The notes: a model not told the origin generated them from the letters alone. A stretch of DNA of 64,000 nucleotides from PoT sp049331405 (GCF_049331405.1 NZ_CP186274.1:1550001-1614000); one strand, 5' to 3'. Shown: positions 16,797 to 26,378, counted from the first letter of the stretch. Numbers and translations: made by a program.

Positions 16797-19274
16797 TCAT
16801 GGCTCAACCTGCGGCGTTGAATTGCCGGGCGGAAATTGATCCACGGTCCGTGCCAGCCGAAAACCCAGGCGGGGGCTGTCGAATGGCTTATATTGGGGGC
16901 GGTGTTCGCGGCGGAAGGCGGACCATGCTATGGAGTTGTTCACGTCCGATGGCCTGCTTCGGATCGTGCGCTCGTAGGAGCTGGAAGGGGCAACAGTGCG
17001 GATCGCGTTTAAAGACTCGACGTTAACGGATGCCGTCGGGTAATCGACGCGGCTTGCATCTTCGGGACACTCCCCCTCCGCGAGGTTTGGGAAATCAATC
17101 CAATTGTCGTCGCACCATTCGGCTGCCCCACCGTGCATGTCGAAAAATCCAAAGTCATTCGGTCGACGTGTCGCCACCGGGATCGCCGACGTTTCACGAC
17201 TGGCGTAGCGGTCAATCAGTTCTTCGTCGCTGCCGAAGGCAAACCGCGCGAGCGAATTCGCGCGGCATGCATACTCCCATTCTGCCTCTGTGGGATGGCG
17301 GAAGCCCGTCTTTTTTAGGTGTCCTCCTCCTGGAACCACCGGGAAGATCATACGTCTTTCTGCATTGGGCGCCTCGATGCGATAGCAGTCGTCCTCAGTT
17401 CCGACGATCATGCGGTTGCAGAATTCGGCGACCTGGTCCCAAGTGACACTGGTCTTCGCGGCGTCTCTGGGGGAACCGAGTGCAGTATCGGGCATGACTG
17501 CGGCAAATTGTTCCCGAGTTATTTCTGTCATGGCGATCACGAATGCCCGGGGGAGCCTAACGCATCGTGGGACGTATGGTGATCCTCCTCGATCCTCCAG
17601 CCGAATGCCGCGGTTGCCCATTATCACCCTCTGGCCTTCAGGGAGGTAAATGAACGTGATCCCTGTCGGCTTGTCGACATACCAGTGGTGTTTCGTCTTG
17701 TCCTTTCCCTGAAGTCGGCTCGCACCCGTTTCCCTCAGGGCATTCGACCACTCGGTCAGTGTGGTGTCACCCGCTCTGGCGATTCGTTTCAGGATCCAGT
17801 ACGCGGCCGCATGCACACCGGGATCGTCATCTTCCATGTAATACGGTTTGAGTCGTTCGCGGAGCTTTACTGGGTCGGAGAAGTCGGCTGCCCCGTAATC
17901 GCCTAAGCAAAGGATCAGAGCCCGGCGCAAAGAGTCGCTGCCTGTGTTGGCGGCAGGTAGCCAGGAGAGGGTCACACTCGCAAGAACACCGGATGCTGCA
18001 GTATCGCGAATTGCGAACGAGCGGGCCTGCGGTTCACAGGGTCCCTCGCCTAAATCCAATACTCGGCGGAGTGCGGCCCCTTGATCCCCGAGATGGTATA
18101 AACCCACGGCTGCTCGAGCGTGTTCGCGGGCCAAGCGGACGGCCTCATCATCGTCGTCGGCTCTAGGGACGTATGAGTGGAGGAAGCTTTTTAGACGACC
18201 TCGGCAAGAGCTTTGGACACGCCACCCAGCCTCGGAAGCGATCGCGTGGACTTGGCTGATCCCGACACTGCTGCGAAGTTGATCGGCAAGTTGCGCGGCA
18301 CTCTGCTCGATGGCTAGGTAACTGGAGGCGGCCCAGATGCCGATCGCGGCGGCGAGCATCGCAGCGGCTGCGGCCCATCGCACCACGCGACGTCGCCAGG
18401 CCTGGCTGTAATCGCCCGGCCCCCTTATCTGGTACGGATCCACGCCTAGGCGATGCGCGGCCTCGACGTTCAGCCCGAACTGGAGCGGCCGCGTGGCGGT
18501 TTCGAGCTGCCGCCGACCCGCTGTTAAAGCCATTTCGAATGTCAAGAAACCATTCGCGTCTCGGCCCGCGCACTCGGGATACCTGGCCGCGTCTTCCGGA
18601 GTCGCGGCGTTCATCCGCGTAAAGCCGGTACACTCAACAGCAATCATGTCCCCTGAGTCGACCCAGTCGATCATGTGAGACGGATCGCCACGCAATATGC
18701 CCATCAGCAACGGATTACTTTCACCTTCCTCACCGACCCCCTGATAGGCCCGAAATTTCCAATATTCGTCGACCGAGAACCCGAGCGAGACCAGGGCAAA
18801 TGCGTGGCCCTTGAGTACAACTACGATTGGTAAGAGTCGGTACCCCAGACATAGCCCGGCGAAGAGCACGGCGAGGTCCAGGCAAGTGCCTTCCCGGGGG
18901 GCTTCCAGAATCTCGCCCGGCTCACGGATCCGCTGGGTCGACTCGGCCCAGTTTAGTTTCTCGATGGCGTAGCGGGTCGGGAAATCTCGCGATCGGAGCG
19001 CCTGATAAATCGCCTCGGCCAGTTTCTTGCGATCCGCTGGATTTGTAGCCGGGACGGGCGGCACGTTCGGGTCTATGATCGCGACCCAGGATTTCGCTTC
19101 GATCGTGACATAGCGGGCCAAGCCGATCTGATCGATCTTGGACCAAGGAGGCCAATCGGCCCGAGGTTGATAGCGCCACAGTCGTTTAAGCAGAGCGAAC
19201 GTACCAGATTCATCGCGAGCGCTGCTTAACGATGCGTCGATATTTTGGCCTTGGTTCGTCGTGTCATTGGCCAT
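16797..19274 (-). CDS. Transglutaminase-like / FGE-sulfatase-domain membrane protein
   Basis: An 825-residue protein counted from the ATG at 19274, chosen because GGAAAGG lies nine bases upstream; longer in-frame starts run into the preceding gene. Domains: an N-terminal transglutaminase/papain-like fold (GTCLDLAVLFAGL with Cys131, KGHAF with His157, AVECTGF as third block); a transmembrane helix at about 297-323; a helical, possibly HEAT-like middle; and a C-terminal formylglycine-generating-enzyme (FGE) domain from about 530, with MGNRG, TWDQVAEFCN, HPTEAEWEYACRA, FDMHGGAAEWCDDN and PRLGFRLAR. FGE folds of this bacterial type often bind peptides or ligands rather than make formylglycine. 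It overlaps the upstream hydrolase gene by 11 bp, so both are made together. Confidence 0.72.
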   Translation of the reverse strand: MANDTTNQGQNIDASLSSARDESGTFALLKRLWRYQPRADWPPWSKIDQIGLARYVTIEAKSWVAIIDPNVPPVPATNPADRKKLAEAIYQALRSRDFPTRYAIEKLNWAESTQRIREPGEILEAPREGTCLDLAVLFAGLCLGYRLLPIVVVLKGHAFALVSLGFSVDEYWKFRAYQGVGEEGESNPLLMGILRGDPSHMIDWVDSGDMIAVECTGFTRMNAATPEDAARYPECAGRDANGFLTFEMALTAGRRQLETATRPLQFGLNVEAAHRLGVDPYQIRGPGDYSQAWRRRVVRWAAAAAMLAAAIGIWAASSYLAIEQSAAQLADQLRSSVGISQVHAIASEAGWRVQSSCRGRLKSFLHSYVPRADDDDEAVRLAREHARAAVGLYHLGDQGAALRRVLDLGEGPCEPQARSFAIRDTAASGVLASVTLSWLPAANTGSDSLRRALILCLGDYGAADFSDPVKLRERLKPYYMEDDDPGVHAAAYWILKRIARAGDTTLTEWSNALRETGASRLQGKDKTKHHWYVDKPTGITFIYLPEGQRVIMGNRGIRLEDRGGSPYVPRCVRLPRAFVIAMTEITREQFAAVMPDTALGSPRDAAKTSVTWDQVAEFCNRMIVGTEDDCYRIEAPNAERRMIFPVVPGGGHLKKTGFRHPTEAEWEYACRANSLARFAFGSDEELIDRYASRETSAIPVATRRPNDFGFFDMHGGAAEWCDDNWIDFPNLAEGECPEDASRVDYPTASVNVESLNAIRTVAPSSSYERTIRSRPSDVNNSIAWSAFRREHRPQYKPFDSPRLGFRLARTVDQFPPGNSTPQVEP

Positions 19275-20727
19275 CGACGACATCCTTTCCGACCACTTCA
19301 AAGACGTCGTGGACCGGCCGCGCGCCTGTCGACCCGGGGGCGGATACCTCGACGCGATAGACACCTGGCACAATGTTTGGGACCACGGCCGTCCAGCCGT
19401 CCGACGCTTTGTCTCGCACGAACGTCGCTGCAATTGGCCCCGATACTGGCTTAACGATCGGGTTGACAGGCCAGATGCTTCCCACAGGCGGCTCCGGGTC
19501 CGCGTCGGGTGTCACGCGGACCCGGAGCGTGACAGGCTCATCGGCAATATAAAGGTCGTCCAGCCCGAGCGAGACCGCTGGCTGACTGGCGGAGCCGATG
19601 CCTGACTCGGGGCCTCGAATGTTCCCCATGCCCTCGGCCCGCTGCAGTTCCTCGATCTTGGCGCAGAGATGTACGAGCAGGTCATCGTGGTTCTGTAAGG
19701 AGGCATGGCGCTCGGCATAGAACACCTCACGCTGTTTCTCCGAGAGTTCGATGGGCGTGGCGGAGAGGCGGGGAACGGTTCCGTCGCCCTGGGAAAGTAT
19801 GGGATCGTACGCCTCCGGAAGAGCCTCAGAGACGGTCAGTACACCCCCCTCAAAGTTGGCAGATTGTAGAGTGGGCTGGTTGATTCCGACAAGAGGAAAT
19901 ATAAGCATATTGTCGTAAAATTCCTCTTGTTTGTTTTTCTCGATGGCCTCGTCGATCTCGTGGTGGAACTTCAAAGCATCCTTGGCCATTGCAAAGTCCA
20001 AGTTGGGGAGGTTCTCGGTTTCTGCCGGCCTCTGGAAACTGTTTCCCACCTTGACAGCCTCGTAACGCGGCAACAGCTGATACGAGGAGGGGAACGACCT
20101 TATCGTGTCGGTGAGGTTGCCCAGAAACGAGAACCCCTTGTACCCGTTGGCCAGATAGCCCAAAGCGTCGAGAGATCCTCGGTATGGGGTCCCGAGAGTA
20201 ATCAGGGCGCGGCAGTCGAGCCAACCGCCAAGAACCTCGAGGTAATAGCGGGAAACTATCCCACCCATGCTATGGCCGACGAGGATTGTCTTTGCCTTCG
20301 GAGAGACCTTACGCCATTCCTGGAGCTTGCGGTCAATCCGGTCTTTTAGGGCCGCCGCCGACACGCGATTGTCCCGTCGCCAGTCATAGGGGAACTCCAA
20401 CAGGTTGCCGGCCGTGCCGTCTGGCAGCATTACGATCTGGAATGCTGCTTTCAGTTTGTTGATCAGTTTGGTGTAGCCGTCAATCTTGATCAACCCGGGA
20501 ATAAGGCGGGCATCGGGGATAAGGCGGGTCGCCACTACGCCGTCACCCAGGTCGGGCTTGCCCGTTTCGCGGTTGATTTTGAGCGACCTAATAGAATCGC
20601 CGCCGGTTAGCAATCCCCGCCCGATTGCGCCGACCGATGGGGACCATACCTCCCGTCCGTCTTTCTCTAGCACGCTCCCGCTAATCCCCGGCAGAACGAC
20701 GACAAGATTCTTCAGTTGGGTCGACAT
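19264..20727 (-). CDS. LCAT-like alpha/beta hydrolase (phospholipase/acyltransferase type)
   Basis: A 487-residue protein without signal peptide. It has the LCAT/PDAT family order: GISGS near the N-terminus (oxyanion region), EFPYDWRRD at 111-119, the nucleophile elbow GHSMGG with Ser153, LGTPYRGS after it, QGDGTVP with Asp315, and a late His (341 or 347). The C-terminal 120 residues form a beta-sandwich-like domain (VTLRVRVTPDADPEPPVGS). Family enzymes cleave or transfer acyl chains of phospholipids. Being cytoplasmic and paired with a membrane-bound FGE protein, it could act on the inner membrane; a membrane-damaging effector role is an inference. Confidence 0.8.
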   Translation of the reverse strand: MSTQLKNLVVVLPGISGSVLEKDGREVWSPSVGAIGRGLLTGGDSIRSLKINRETGKPDLGDGVVATRLIPDARLIPGLIKIDGYTKLINKLKAAFQIVMLPDGTAGNLLEFPYDWRRDNRVSAAALKDRIDRKLQEWRKVSPKAKTILVGHSMGGIVSRYYLEVLGGWLDCRALITLGTPYRGSLDALGYLANGYKGFSFLGNLTDTIRSFPSSYQLLPRYEAVKVGNSFQRPAETENLPNLDFAMAKDALKFHHEIDEAIEKNKQEEFYDNMLIFPLVGINQPTLQSANFEGGVLTVSEALPEAYDPILSQGDGTVPRLSATPIELSEKQREVFYAERHASLQNHDDLLVHLCAKIEELQRAEGMGNIRGPESGIGSASQPAVSLGLDDLYIADEPVTLRVRVTPDADPEPPVGSIWPVNPIVKPVSGPIAATFVRDKASDGWTAVVPNIVPGVYRVEVSAPGSTGARPVHDVFEVVGKDVVDGQ

Positions 20728-21467
20728 AAGAGATTCCCCATGTCTATACCGGAGTTCCCCAGATGCGAATCATCTCAGAGGTAAGGCGTACGCCAGGTAT
20801 AGGTTGGGCAGAATTTAACACTAAACACATTGGGCTTTCAAGAAAGATGTGAAAATGATCGGAGTGATACTGCCGTCTGAGGGCCAAACGAATGATCGAG
20901 AAGCTGGTACCAGATAAGGCCGTTGCCATGCTTGCGAACAAGAGCCGTGAGATTGCCGTTCGGCTGTTCGTCAGTGCGAAGCCGGTCGAAACAGACAGGG
21001 CTTGAGCCATGGTCAGGCCCGGGATTTAAAGTGGACTGGCATCGTTGACCCCGGCATCCATGCCACTGCATTGCTCAGAAAATTACTCCAATTGGGCGTC
21101 GATCTCGAGACAGTTCGGCCTCGCACCGGGGGCGGCCCGCTCCAGCATAGGCGAGGCCAGGCCCATTTTCATGGCCTCTGTGAGCCGCGAAGCGGCATGA
21201 CGACTCTCCGCAACTTGAAGTGTGCGGTCGGTTGAGATGTGGCGAGTCGAGGGTGCTCGAGCAGGACGCGGACGCCGTACTTATCGCGATGCTCGAAGGG
21301 CCGTGGGGAGAACGCGAAGGCTGGGTCTTCAGGAAGGACGTACGGCTGCCGTCCGGCAGGTGAGATCGATTCGCCGGCCGCCGATCAGTCGTAACCCCGC
21401 GGGCGGCAATCGCCTTCCCTCCCTCGACTCTCGACTAGAAACGGAGCGGCTTGCGACCTACCGGTGC
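20728..21467. other. Intergenic stretch without convincing genes
   Basis: About 740 bp. Short frames exist on both strands but none has a ribosome site, signal, motif or recognisable family. The first 150 bp upstream of the hydrolase gene are AT-richer and probably contain its promoter. The rest may be decayed mobile DNA. Confidence 0.4.
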
Positions 21468-21812
21468 CTATGCGGACCAGTTGCTCTCCGCCTTCGATTC
21501 ATAGGCGACGGCGTCCTCGAACGGGATTACCTCGCCGCAATTGCCGCACCGATAGAGGATGGGGCCGGGCCCCTCGCCGGCCGGGAAGTGCGGCCTGCCC
21601 ATGGATGCCCCGCACTTCGTGCATGTTCTCGACCGGAACTCGCCGAGGGCCCAGCCGATGAACGCTCCCATGAGGACGAGGTACACCATGAATCCGGTGG
21701 GCTTGCTGTCGGGCATGGGGAAGACGTATCGGATCTCTACCCAGAGCGTGAGCGCGATCAGCAATCCGACGATGGCCCCTCGGCTCATTCCTTTCAGGCC
21801 TATACGGTCCAT
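21468..21812 (-). CDS. Two-helix membrane protein with C-terminal zinc ribbon
   Basis: A 114-residue protein; the ATG at 21812 is chosen because GGAGG lies seven bases upstream, although the frame is open further. Two transmembrane helices (AIVGLLIALTLWVEIRYVF and FMVYLVLMGAFIGWALGEF) are followed by a CTKC ... CGNC zinc ribbon. The topology would place the ribbon in the cytoplasm. Function unknown; a similar membrane-plus-ribbon arrangement occurs 4 kb downstream at 25491-25793. Confidence 0.6.
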   Translation of the reverse strand: MDRIGLKGMSRGAIVGLLIALTLWVEIRYVFPMPDSKPTGFMVYLVLMGAFIGWALGEFRSRTCTKCGASMGRPHFPAGEGPGPILYRCGNCGEVIPFEDAVAYESKAESNWSA

Positions 21813-21958
21813 GGACGTGCCTCCGATCACGGAAGAGTCTGGGGGGATGGACGCCACCTCCCAATGTAGGCGATTGCGAAGCTTGGGGCGTGGAGTGCCG
21901 GTGATTAGATGGGGAGGGTAGACATTCTGCTCGCATGCATGTGGGCGGCTTACCACTC

Positions 21959-22189
21959 CTAACCACGGGCACGCACGGGCCTCGCGTTCGGGATCCCTAG
22001 CCTTGTCGCCCAGGCCTCGACTTCCTCGGCGGTGCGAAACAGCCTGGCATGCTCACGACGATCGGTCGCGAACGTGTCGAACTTCGGGCTGTACGCCATC
22101 CACGCCCAGAGCGTGAGACCATCCTTGGTGATCTCTGCCGTCCACTCGCGCGAGCCAAATACTTCGGCCCGTCTCTCCGCTCGGGTCAT
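21959..22189 (-). CDS. Small hypothetical protein
   Basis: A 76-residue soluble protein counted from the ATG at 22189, which has GGGAG five bases upstream; an ATG 12 bases earlier is also possible. It starts MTRAERRAEVFG and has a Trp-rich centre (GLTLWAWMAYSPKFDTF) followed by a helical part (TAEEVEAWATRLG). It lies upstream of the zinc-ribbon membrane protein, 146 bp away, on the same strand. No family recognised. Confidence 0.45.
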   Translation of the reverse strand: MTRAERRAEVFGSREWTAEITKDGLTLWAWMAYSPKFDTFATDRREHARLFRTAEEVEAWATRLGIPNARPVRARG

Positions 22190-22840
22190 TATCGCTCCCA
22201 TCCTTCTTTTGTGCGGCAGGCTTCATAGCTTGCAGAAAAGCCGTTGAGAGGGACACTGCAATCGGGAAGCCGTGGCAGGCGGTCGCTGGATTGACAAGCT
22301 AAGCATGACGCCGTCCGTTTATGCTGCACTTGCCTACCGCGGTCGGCTGTCGCTCCACGGGCCATCGGTACGGCCAACCTCGATCACGCCGGACAAGCGA
22401 GCGGTTATCCCAAGGAACCGACCGGCGAATATCGAAGGCCTGGCAGCCCGTCATTTTTGAGTTGCGGACGGCAATCCGATAGGTTCTCCTCAGTCAGTAG
22501 CCCCCCTCAGGAAGTCGCCACGAAGACGTGTCGGGCGACGATCACCGACGAGGAACGCCATGGGCTACACGACCTCATCTCCGACGGACAGCCCGGCGAC
22601 TGGAAGCCGACACACGACGCATATGCCTCAGGGGAGACGCCTTGGATGTCGGGCCTGCCTCCGAAGCAAGTCAATCAGGTGCTTGATTCAAATCAGACGA
22701 AATTATTAACTGTTTGCGTGATCATTATTTTAATTCCAGGCATGATGGGCCGTTAAAACGTTTGGCGAAGCATTGTGATCGTCCTGCGTGATCTGTGTCG
22801 CGTGGCCTCGAAATCGGCTCGGATTTCGAAAGAGGACTAT
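22190..22840. other. Intergenic stretch with a possible transposase trace
   Basis: About 650 bp with no intact gene. Near 22518-22590 the + strand reads KTCRATITDEERHGLHDLI, similar in form to the N-terminus of IS630-type proteins ('..vtLt.eEr..L..li..G'), but it is not followed by the rest of the HTH. From 22680 to 22770 the DNA becomes AT-rich and likely holds the promoter of the next gene. Confidence 0.3.
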
Positions 22841-24112
22841 ATGAAGACCATACTGATTCGCCGAGTGGACCTCGTGATCGCCGTTCTAGCCCTGAATTTC
22901 GGAATTTCTTCGTTACATCAAGTCAGGGCTGAAGATTGGTTAACGCCTGAAGAATCGCGTTTTTTCAAGATGTTCGGATATAGGATTTTGAAGGACAGTC
23001 GCTGGAACACCGTCAGACCCGATTTTCGGCATCTTCCGGCACTTGCGGCGGAGTTCCCAAACCCACTGTCGGAACGAATGAAGAGCATGCTCCGCGCCAT
23101 CCGAGAGGCAAACCCGAGCGACGACGAGCTCTCGAGGATCCAGGTACTATCAAAGTTCCTCGCCACCCCGGACCAAAATACGGTCCTTCGCATGCGAAAT
23201 GCGATGAGCGGCGGTTTAATCGGCATGATGTTCGGGGCTGACGAAAGTGCGTTTGCCAGAGGAATGACCGACTCCGCGTTGAAAGTCCTTAATGACCAGA
23301 ACGTGAGGCAAGCCGAAGCGATTGAAGAGATAAATCGGATCATAGAGTCCTATCAAGTGCGAGCGCATGATGCTTCTCGGATATGGACCGACTCCGTTAA
23401 AGCGATCATCGATGAAGTTTGTACAGAACGCGGCGCCCTCGACGGCGAGCGGGTCGACATGAAGATTGTTTCTACTAAAAAAGGGCTATGTCTGGAATTG
23501 ACAGCGGTCAATCAAGACTTGGTGAGTCCGGTTGTCGTGATCGAGATCGCGAGAAAGCCCATTGAAACGGGCCGTTTAACCTTCTCGGAGAATCGCCCAC
23601 CCGAGCGGGAGAGGCTGACTCCGCCACCATTGCAAGACCTAGTATTGATACCCCAAGTGCTGAAGCCGAAGCATCCGGTATTGATCGGGCTAGGCGTGCC
23701 GTCCGCGTTTACCTCGGCAATCGAGAAGATTGGTGTACGAGTGATATGCGAAGATGAGTGGATCGATGTCGACGAAGTGGCGCCGGGCAAGAGGACGATT
23801 CTCGAAAAAGAGCCGGCCAAGAATCCGGCGGAATCGCCAAAGAGCCCGGATCGTCCAGACCCATTCAAACCCGGGGGAATCGTGCTCCTCAAGAATGGCA
23901 CGGGCAAGGTGATGGGGAAGAGTCTGAGCAATTATCTCGAGTATGAATTGGAGAACGGGACGAGGGCATTGATCGTGCAGAATTCACGGAACGGCTCTGT
24001 CGGAGTAAAGATACTTCAGGGGAAGCTCAAAGGAGTCACCTTGAAGGTCCCGGTAGCGGATTTAGTTCAGTCCCCATCAGATGATGAAAATCGCGTCGGG
24101 GATGTTCAATAG
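22841..24112 (+). CDS. Secreted hypothetical protein
   Basis: A 423-residue protein; the ATG at 22841 is preferred because it has AGAGGA six bases upstream and begins a signal peptide (MKTILIRRVDLVIAVLALNF, cut near VRAED). The N-terminal 190 residues are helical; the middle is beta-rich; a Lys/Glu/Pro-rich linker (about 330-360) leads to a C-terminal small beta domain (GGIVLLKNGTGKVMGKSLSN) that may be SH3-like. No enzyme motif is visible. Function unknown; probably periplasmic or surface. Confidence 0.6.
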   Translation: MKTILIRRVDLVIAVLALNFGISSLHQVRAEDWLTPEESRFFKMFGYRILKDSRWNTVRPDFRHLPALAAEFPNPLSERMKSMLRAIREANPSDDELSRIQVLSKFLATPDQNTVLRMRNAMSGGLIGMMFGADESAFARGMTDSALKVLNDQNVRQAEAIEEINRIIESYQVRAHDASRIWTDSVKAIIDEVCTERGALDGERVDMKIVSTKKGLCLELTAVNQDLVSPVVVIEIARKPIETGRLTFSENRPPERERLTPPPLQDLVLIPQVLKPKHPVLIGLGVPSAFTSAIEKIGVRVICEDEWIDVDEVAPGKRTILEKEPAKNPAESPKSPDRPDPFKPGGIVLLKNGTGKVMGKSLSNYLEYELENGTRALIVQNSRNGSVGVKILQGKLKGVTLKVPVADLVQSPSDDENRVGDVQ

Positions 24113-24197
24113 GCAGGAACTGCACTCTTTCCAAAACGTCCCCGGTCCGGCCGCCCCCGTCCACTCGACCGATGCTCGACGGTAGTGGAGTCGTGAA

Positions 24198-24671
24198 ATG
24201 GAGCTCGAATCGCGGTTCTGGGAGCTTTGCGACGAGGCCTGGAGGCTCGAGAGAGCCCATGGGGATAATCTGAGCTATGAGAGTCCGATGGTCGAGATCA
24301 TCGCCCTCGTGGAGCGTCACCTGCTACACCGCGATCTATTCGTCCGCTGCTTCTCGCGGATCGTGCTTTGGGAGCGTCCGGTTCCGTGGTCACTGGCGGC
24401 CTTCTGCATGAGGCGGCTGAGGTTCCCCGAGATCCAAGACTTGGTGCATCGGGATGCCGAGGAGCACGCGGGGACGGCCTACTACGCGGGCCATATGAAC
24501 TACTGGAGCGGCATCATGCACGCCTACAACGACGCCGTGTGGGTGAAGCGAATATGTGGGCGTTCTATGCCCATGAATTACTTGCTGCCGATGGTGACCG
24601 TCCCGAGGCCTGACCCTCGAAGGCAGGCCCCTCACTTCGTGGCAGTCACGCGACTTCGGCCGGATGTATAA
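24198..24671 (+). pseudogene. Hypothetical protein gene with a probable late frameshift
   Basis: The frame gives 157 residues, but after codon 114 (AYNDAVW, near 24540) the text becomes Pro/Arg-rich and unlike the rest. The neighbouring +1 frame reads GEANMWAFYAHELLAADGDR and stops at 24613, a far more natural C-terminus. A single extra base near 24540 would explain this. The intact product would be about 138 residues, helical, rich in His/Arg and aromatic residues. Family not recognised; sequencing error or true decay cannot be told apart here. Confidence 0.5.
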
Positions 24672-24717
24672 AGTTCCGTGAAGTACAGTGATTCGGATGG
24701 CCAAGCCAGCTCATGGC

Positions 24718-25278
24718 TCAGCCATCCTCCAGCAGCCAGGCTTGCATCCGATTAACGATGGCCTCGAACGGATCATCGGATATCGAGACGTGGAGTTCGT
24801 TGCCGAGCACCTCCAATGTTCTCTCATGGAACGAGAACAGAAAGTGCCGGATTCCCCACGCGGCCAGGTTGGAGGCGGGAAATCTGGCTCGATTCTGCTG
24901 CGTTAGCTCCGCGATCCAGGACGACTCCAGCACCTCGTAAACCGCCACCCCCTCGAAACCCCGGCCGTAGAGCGGATGCCCCAGGAGGGCCTCGTCGTTC
25001 GGGTGGCCCAACTTGAACGCCAGGCACGGCCCGACCTTGACCACCGCCCGGCCCGCGTCGGCCCTCCGGCCGACGCGGGCCGGGCGGGTCGCGTTGATGC
25101 TGAACACCAGCCTCTCCTCGATCGCCATGACGATCGGCGCCGAGACGGCCAGTTCGGGGAAGCAGCCGATGTCGTATTCGATGACCGTGTCCACCGAGTG
25201 CCCCACCCGACGTGCGTCGCATAGACGAGGGGCGGTCAGATGGGGACGATGGTGGTTGCCACCCCGCCAGACTCCCAC
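24718..25278 (-). CDS. Hypothetical protein
   Basis: The frame is 186 residues from a GTG at 25278, but the first 28 residues look non-coding; a start at the GTG of 'VDTVIEYD' (25194, 158 residues) is more natural. The protein has a mixed fold with the stretches PIVMAIEERLVFSINATRP, GHPLYGRGFEGVAVYEVLES and HFLFSFHERTLEVLGNELHV. This combination resembles a conserved uncharacterised bacterial family often found next to other small soluble proteins. Function unknown. Confidence 0.5.
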   Translation of the reverse strand: MGVWRGGNHHRPHLTAPRLCDARRVGHSVDTVIEYDIGCFPELAVSAPIVMAIEERLVFSINATRPARVGRRADAGRAVVKVGPCLAFKLGHPNDEALLGHPLYGRGFEGVAVYEVLESSWIAELTQQNRARFPASNLAAWGIRHFLFSFHERTLEVLGNELHVSISDDPFEAIVNRMQAWLLEDG

Positions 25279-25490
25279 ACGGGATCGCCCTTGACGTTCG
25301 CGAATCCGCTCGTCGATAACACGACCACTTCACTGACGACGTCGGTCTAATCTTCGTTGGCAGCGCCGTTCATAGTCGCTTGTGTGGCCCTTGCAGGAAG
25401 GGCATGGATCGGCGTGAGGTCGGTCGTTTCCCAGGCCATTTGATCGCGGCGCCGCCGGCCTAACTGCTACGCGAGGTGGTTCCGCGGTGG

Positions 25491-25793
25491 TCACGCGCGA
25501 GGCGCATCAACCCCGGTCACAAGGTCGAATTCTGTGCTTCGCGTGGCCTCACCTGGTTGATACCTGAAGAGGGCCGACCAGCGGCAGACCAGGCATTTGT
25601 AACGCCGGGACTCGACGAACCGCCCGACGACGTGGTCGAAGGCGGTGCGATGCTCCCTCTTCAGTGACAGCGAATTGCGGCAATGCGGGCAGCATCGCTC
25701 ACGCGCGAGGAGGGATCGTGTCAAGGATATGGTGCGTGAAAGCGACACGAGGAGGGCTGCCATCAGGACGGCGTAGACAGGGTAGAAGATCAT
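25491..25793 (-). CDS. Small membrane protein with zinc ribbon
   Basis: A 100-residue protein from the ATG at 25793, which has GGAGG nine bases upstream. One N-terminal transmembrane helix (MIFYPVYAVLMAALLVSLSR) is followed by CCPHC ... CLVC, a zinc ribbon with a longer spacer, and a short tail. Its design matches the protein at 21468-21812. Function unknown. Confidence 0.5.
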   Translation of the reverse strand: MIFYPVYAVLMAALLVSLSRTISLTRSLLARERCCPHCRNSLSLKREHRTAFDHVVGRFVESRRYKCLVCRWSALFRYQPGEATRSTEFDLVTGVDAPRA

Positions 25794-26045
25794 GGATAGG
25801 GGCCTCCTTATCCGCTTACCTCGATTCGCCCATCGAAGTCCTGGGCCGGGGTGATCCCCGATGGAAGTGCAGGCCAGGGCGAGATTGAACGCCGCGCGAA
25901 TACGGCGAGAGTCGTCGACTGTATCCAGACGTGAGGTTAGGCGAGGCCAAGTGGCTTTTGCAAGGCCCTTGTCGAACATCTACCGAGCGGCGTGATAAGA
26001 CAGCGAAGCCAGGAGAGTTTCGAGGTTTACCGGACCGCGTCTCAC

Positions 26046-26378
26046 TCAAGGCCTCATCCATGGCATGCTCCAGGATCGCGTACCAGCTCTCCTGCAGACG
26101 CTGATCCTACGGTCCATGCCCCATTCGTTGAGGACGTGTGGGAACATGCCGCTGACCATGGCCACATCGGTCAAGCCCTGGCGTTCGAGATCCTCAACCT
26201 TGCGAGCGTAGTCCACCTCCAAGGCGCCGCTGAAGGCTTGCTTGACTTCCCATCGGATCCTGTCCTCTGCGAGCCGACGACGGCGTCCCATGGCCACACG
26301 GGTCGCCGCGACGTTGCCGATGGCCTCCGCCAATTCCGGATCCGTGGCTTTTTTGCCCGGAGATTTTCCCACTCCCAT
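26046..26378 (-). CDS. Possible hypothetical protein
   Basis: A 110-residue frame starting MGVGKSPGKKATDPELAEAI. The first 90 residues are helical and charged with an even composition (RRRRLAEDRIRWEVKQAF), which looks coding; the last 15 look non-natural, so the 3' end may be frameshifted. No ribosome site stands out. Other frames overlap fully, so confidence is low. Confidence 0.3.
   Translation of the reverse strand: MGVGKSPGKKATDPELAEAIGNVAATRVAMGRRRRLAEDRIRWEVKQAFSGALEVDYARKVEDLERQGLTDVAMVSGMFPHVLNEWGMDRRISVCRRAGTRSWSMPWMRP

Noticed and set aside
22518..22600. Possible IS630-type transposase N-terminus (KTCRATITDEERHGLHDLI).
   Set aside because: Too short and the following sequence does not continue the family; kept only as a low-confidence remark in the intergenic entry.
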